A stretch of 64,000 bases of DNA from Symbiodinium natans. Taxonomy: Eukaryota > Sar > Dinophyceae > Suessiales > Symbiodiniaceae. The DNA is taken from NCBI GenBank assembly GCA_905221605.1, contig CAJNDS010002490.1:937001-1001000 (forward strand). Direction: 5' to 3'. Shown piece by piece: positions 60,101-64,000 of this stretch (its first letter is position 1; every line of letters starts with the position of its first letter). The notes beneath the pieces were generated by a model. That model made no database searches. It was not told the origin of the DNA and was given only the letters and a program-made list of their open reading frames with translations. Position numbers and translations under genes: made by a program.

Positions 60101-61026
60101 TGCTTACAGGGCTTAAAAGGTCTTTGGGGTTTGTGGGGTTTGGGACTTACAGGGCTTGGACAGTATCTACGTTTGTTGGGACTTAAGGTTCAGCAGGGAA
60201 AAGGTCCTTGGCCAGAAACTGCTCGTGCCCGACATTCAACGCTGCCTGTCGCAGTATCCGCCCGCACCCTTATAGAACGTAGCTACAACTTAACTCATGG
60301 CCAATTGCCAATTCTTAGGTGAACCGCCAAGTTTTTAGGCTACTCCCACCTGAAACAGGGTGAAGAAGAGTAGCTGAGGCAGTTCATGCGAACATGAGCT
60401 AGGAGTTCAACGCGAGTCTGAAAGCTCCAGCACGAACCCAATAAAGCCCACGAAAAGTCGGAAGGAACCCAAACCAACCCAACACCGAAACATATCCAAC
60501 CCATCCTAAGAAAACCGGAGCCCGAACACAACCCAAAACCAATCGGTGCCGAGCCCAAAACCCAAAATGTGAAAGACAAAAACTCTCAAAACCTAAGCCA
60601 AAAGTGGCACGGCAGCTCTATCCCATGTTCCTACAGCGTCTTGCAAGCAAACCCTTTCTCACCGGGGTCGGTGCGGTCAAAGAGTATTGGGTCTTGGGGG
60701 TGGGGGGGGGGGGGAGGGGCTTCTTCTAAAAGCACTGTACTTTTGGGCTTTCTAGGGCTTCTTGGCTCTCACTAGGGTTTAGGCAGGAGCTTTGCATAGG
60801 GCTCAGGGAATAAGCATCCCCACCGCTGGCAGTGCCAGCACCAGGAGCCATGAAGCCGACATCATGGCCTGGGTTTAGGGTTTAGGGTTTGGGGTGGGTT
60901 TAGGGTTTAGGGCTTAGGGTTTAGGGCTTAGGGTTTAGGGCTTAGGGTTTAGGGTTTAGGGTTTAGGGTTTGAGGTTTAGGGTTTAGGGTTTGAGGTTTC
61001 GGGTTGACGCGGTGTAGAGGCGCTTG
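57157..61026. repeat. Gene-free stretch: telomere-like units, (CG)n, CAATATAG microsatellite
   Basis: CCCTAAA/CCCGAAA at 57237-57290; an alternating GCGCGCGC tract at 57466-57492 (Z-DNA-prone); C-strand units at 58425-58490; AAGCCTAAAGCC units at 58960-59012; an 8-bp AGCAATAT microsatellite at about 59585-59745; TTTAGGG mixed blocks at 59870-60030 and 60872-61005. 57810-58420 and 59290-59640 have open frames of 115-200 codons with no recognisable domain and proline-rich low complexity in part; not called. Confidence 0.65.
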
Positions 61027-61154
61027 CTTGGAAGCCCTCTTTTGACTTCGTAGGGTTCGTAAGGTGGGCTACCCACCCTAAACCCTAAGCCCTGGTGGGC
61101 TTGGGGTATCATAAGAAGGTTTCTCGACCTTACTAAGTCCAAAGAGCCTCCAAG
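61027..61154. repeat. Palindromic element, family III copy 4, with telomere-like insert
   Basis: Left CTTGGAAGCCCTCTTTTGAC; right CCTTACTAAGTCCAAAGAGCC + TCCAAG. Two telomere-like units (CCCTAAACCCTAAGCC, 61078-61094) sit in the middle between mirrored GGTGGGCT blocks. Confidence 0.75.
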
Positions 61155-61173
61155 TGGGGTGCTTTGGGCTGAA

Positions 61174-61325
61174 ACTTGAATGTTCATGGTACTTACTAAC
61201 CAATTATCATTGGGCTTATAACCCTACTTACAGTTGGGATAACCCCTATAAGGCCCTTTCGGGGTATTCTAAGTAGGGTGATAAGTACAGTTATAATGGT
61301 TGGTAAGTACCATGAACCTTCAAGT
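61174..61325. repeat. Palindromic element, family II copy 10, near-perfect hairpin
   Basis: ACTTGAATGTTCATGGTACT and AGTACCATGAACCTTCAAGT; the inner arms ACTAACCAATTATCATTG / TATAATGGTTGGTAAG also pair. It is closest to the copy at 35807, including CCCTATAAGGCCCTTT in the middle. Confidence 0.85.
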
Positions 61326-61995
61326 GCAGTGTTCAGGATGCAGGGCATTTGGGGGTTCGGGCTTCGGAATTCTGTCGTGAAAGCCACTGGAAGCAGAAAG
61401 GCTATAACCTGACCAAGCGCACTCCCTTTACACTCAGCTCATGGGCTAAGATGGCGTAAAATGGAAAGGCTCGTTTCTGCTGTGGGCATTGTATGCTACA
61501 AGGTTGCCAGAGCCCAGTACGGTACACCTTCATACAGGAACATACCTTTACGTTTACAAGGTTCCTGAATACGGGGGTTTACGATTTTAGGGGGTACTTT
61601 ATTATAAGGGGATCCTACTATTTGGGCTCCATCTTAGGGGTGGCGTTTAGGGTTTAGGGCTTAGTGTTTAGGGTTTACGGTTTTGCCCCACATTTTCGTA
61701 ACCCCTGATTCTTCCTCCATTCCACAACGACAGTAAATCGATAGTAAGTTTTAATGTTTTGGGGTTTGGGATTTAGGGTCCTGGGCTATCTTTGCAGCTT
61801 GATAGGGATTAGTGAGGGGATACCCCCCTGTGTTTTTGGATCGATGGAGTATGCTTGCTCTGTTGCCCATGTTGTTGATTAAACCCTAAACCCTAAACCC
61901 GAAAACCGCCGGCAAGTTGCAACTCTTTGGCAGAACCAGCGGCGCTTCAATTGGAGCGGGAGCTGAAACAGCTGCAGAGCCAGGAGCATGCCGTA
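61326..61995. other. Gene-free stretch
   Basis: 61500-61620 has a GGATCC and CCTTTACGTTTACAAGG type sequence that may be an eroded family IV element. TTTAGGG at 61644-61675; CCCTAAA at 61881-61898. Nothing else recognised. Confidence 0.5.
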
Positions 61996-62103
61996 AGAGC
62001 CCAATACCCCTTAATTAAGGAATATTGCTTAAATCATACTAAGGATCCCTGTATACTAAACAAGGGCATATTCCCTAACTAAGGAGTATCGGGCTCTCTG
62101 GGC
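61996..62103. repeat. Palindromic element, family IV copy
   Basis: AGAGCCCAATACCCCTTAAT at the left and AAGGAGTATCGGGCTCT at the right. TTAAGGAATATTGCTTAAAT / GGGCATATTCCCTAA are the inner arms; the central GGATCC is kept. Confidence 0.8.
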
Positions 62104-63260
62104 AGGAGCATGTTGCTTGGTTTAGAGCCAATGAAGTGTAGAGTTGCACAGGCAACGCCCGGAGTTTGTGCCTTTCTTCCGTACCTGGAGAATCGGGATT
62201 GCCAACCGCGGAAACCAACCCTGAAACCCTAAAACCCTAAACCCCCAAAGCCCTAAAACCCCCAAAAGCCCTGAGATTTTTGGGTTTTAACGTCCTGGGG
62301 TTTGAAGAAAGGATGTAAGGTTCAGAGCTTCGCCCCTCCTCCTAGCCTTATTGCGCGACTTAAACTTTCCAAATCTTGAAAAGAAAATCTTGAGGAAACA
62401 TCTACACCCTAGGTTTTTCGGGTTTCAGAGGTTTAGGGTTTCGGGTTTGTAGAAATTTTGTAAGGCTTGCGTCCGGATTTTGGGCGGGCGTTGACAGGCT
62501 TTTATCGTTGTTGTTCCTTTTTCGGGCGGGTTTGTGACCGGGTTTTGACGAGTTGCTTTTCTTCTTGCTGACAGAACTGTTTTTTTGTCAGCGGCTCGGG
62601 CTTGTTTATCTGAAAATGTTTTGAACTCTCAAAGACGCCTTCAGATGCAACTCAATCTCAAAGTGAAACATGTGAGTGCATGAAATACTGCAAACCAAAT
62701 CACATCATAAAATGGGGACTTTCGATACGGCAAAATGTTCAACACCCCGCCTCGATGCTGCATTGAGCTGGCGGAATGCTTGCTTCGTCTATTTCACATT
62801 TGCCGATGCCCCACAGGAAACAACAACATACTTAGTTCAGGACTGCACTCCAAAAGTGTTGGCGTCTTCTAAGCTCTGCCTCAACGGTCTTTGGCTTAGC
62901 TACAACTACGCAGCACTGTACAGCTACGGCCTATGCAGAATCTCTTCCCACCGGCTGGTAAGGACAGAGATGTAGATGCTTGTATGGCCCAAGCGCAAGC
63001 ACACAAGGTCTTTTCAAGATCTCGTCCAAGATTGCCCTCTGCGGGTTCAGGGTGCTCCACACCCATCACAGTCGATGTCTGGTGGTCACAACGAGATTGA
63101 CACCAAATTGGTGTGAGAAAGCTGTAGAGAGATTGCTGGATTTCAAGTTCCACACGGACTGGCAAGTGAAGTTTCATGAGCATCACACAAGCTATGTACA
63201 TAAAGCTATATACATGCGACCACTGCGCAGCATCATGAACATTTCCAAGTGGAAAGAAAA
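62104..63260. other. Transition to unique, gene-like DNA
   Basis: C-strand units at 62216-62270 and G-strand remnants to 62450, then essentially no telomere-like sequence. Open frames occur on both strands at 62676-62975, 62980-63441 (plus) and 62896-63201 (minus); none shows a family motif, and without splice evidence I do not call them. The loss of repeats suggests a genic neighbourhood. Confidence 0.4.
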
Positions 63261-63267
63261 CACTGAA

Positions 63268-63598
63268 TCACCCCCCACATACTTTGCATGGCTGATAGCC
63301 TCGCCTCATGGCTTCACGCTTGCTGTACCTGAGTATCCGCTTCGCACACTTCAGCTGCAGACACTCCCGCACACGGTGGAATGCATATCCACGGCTCGCG
63401 GTCACAAACACGATGCGATGCCCTTGCGGGTCCCTGACTGACATGTGGTCTGGTGTTTGCGGTGGTGCATCGCACTGCTCAAGGATCGGCAAAGCATTCT
63501 CACGCAACCAAGCATTAAGATTTGCCTCAACCTCACTCCAAGATGTGCTCGCACTCGGCTGCGTAGCACAGATGACGGTGCAGCTGTCGGGTCTGGTT
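63268..63598 (-). CDS. C-terminal gene fragment with Ada-like cysteine motif
   Basis: The frame runs from an upstream stop near 63598 to TGA at 63268. Its end reads VFVTASRGYAFHRVREC, then LRYSKREAMRRGYQPCKVCGG. The pattern (aromatic-His, Cys, about 20 residues, S.REA...GY.PC..C) is the metal-binding motif known from the Ada repair protein N-terminus and from C-terminal tails of some secreted nucleases and lipoproteins. No start codon fits. Upstream on the same strand, another frame (about 63785-63533) reads a plausible protein (TVSVHTKVGGVSVPGDRILN ... RQLHRHLCYAAECEHILE) that stops 12 bp past the point where this one becomes sensible, so an intron or a frameshift near 63535 probably separates two exons of one gene. 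Further open segments continue to the window edge. Function unknown; motif match moderate. Confidence 0.45.
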
Positions 63599-64000
63599 CA
63601 TTATCGCTTGTGTCTCGGTGGCTTGCTGCTGCAAGTTAAGGTTAGGGTCTGTCTTAGGGCTCGGCGGGTTCAGGATCCTATCCCCAGGAACCGAAACCCC
63701 ACCAACCTTTGTATGCACACTCACTGTGGGTGCACTTGCTACTCCTGTCTCAGCAGTCTCACGGAGTTGCGACGCTCTGCCATAAAGTCATGGATCAAGA
63801 AAATCGCATGTAGCACTCTTTCAAGAAAACTCCACAGCATGCCTCGTAGCCACCATCAGCCTCATCACCAGCGTTCTGGTCCAAGGCGTTTTGACACCAG
63901 CGATGCTATCAAGCTGAAGGATTAACGCAAGAAACCTGAGAACCTGTTGCACGTTCACTGATCCCTTCTTGACTACTCTGCAAATCTTCCGTCGCAATTT

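Noticed and set aside
63308-63925. 205-codon plus-strand frame
   Set aside because: Lies opposite the minus-strand Cys-motif fragment, is Cys/Ser/Arg-rich and has no recognisable domain; more likely the shadow.

Overview
The window looks like nuclear DNA of a microalga, most likely a dinoflagellate (confidence about 0.65). The grounds are the plant/alveolate-type telomere unit TTTAGGG, scattered through almost the whole 64 kb in both orientations; an intron-free tyrosine-recombinase retrotransposon whose polyprotein also carries a DNA-methyltransferase-like domain (retrotransposon methyltransferases have been reported in dinoflagellates); and a short match to the dinoflagellate spliced leader near 9.38 kb. 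A chromerid or green alga is not excluded. I saw no bacterial operons, rRNA, convincing tRNA or CRISPR array.

Layout. 1-22.5 kb: gene-poor DNA built from telomere-like blocks (TTTAGGG, TTTAGGGG, TTCAGGG, TTTCGGG and their complements), microsatellites, long G/C homopolymers and small palindromic elements. 22.5-29.7 kb: a DIRS/PAT-like YR retrotransposon on the minus strand with split direct repeats, a small membrane-type ORF, a gag-RT-RNase H-methyltransferase frame and a tyrosine recombinase. 29.7-44.9 kb: more telomere-like DNA, a 2.5-kb foldback made of a GAGTGCCCAACCCC minisatellite, an 8-bp TACTATAT satellite and a 9-bp TATGGATAG array. 44.86-51.81 kb: a nearly complete non-LTR retrotransposon (LINE) on the plus strand, inside telomere-like repeats and ending in A12. 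It has ORF1, an in-frame extension behind a UGA-CGG stop, and an ORF2 with APE endonuclease, RNase H and reverse transcriptase. 51.8-62.6 kb: telomere-like DNA, a degenerate minisatellite and more palindromic elements. 62.6-64 kb: nearly repeat-free, gene-like DNA with a minus-strand fragment ending in an Ada-like cysteine motif.

The only confidently identified proteins belong to the two retroelements. At least five families of short (about 90-300 bp) terminal-inverted-repeat elements recur across the window and look like MITEs or foldbacks with no transposase here. Several are interrupted by telomere-like repeats, so telomeric DNA was apparently added after they inserted. Signals I judge most worth following: a 9-mer, TACACCGCC, found 12 times inside the LINE in all three codon phases; the UGA-CGG and ATGA arrangement of the LINE ORFs; the methyltransferase in the YR element; its preserved circle-junction repeats; and a head-to-head telomere junction at 16.37 kb. 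All coordinates come from reading by eye; ends of repeats may be off by a few bases.
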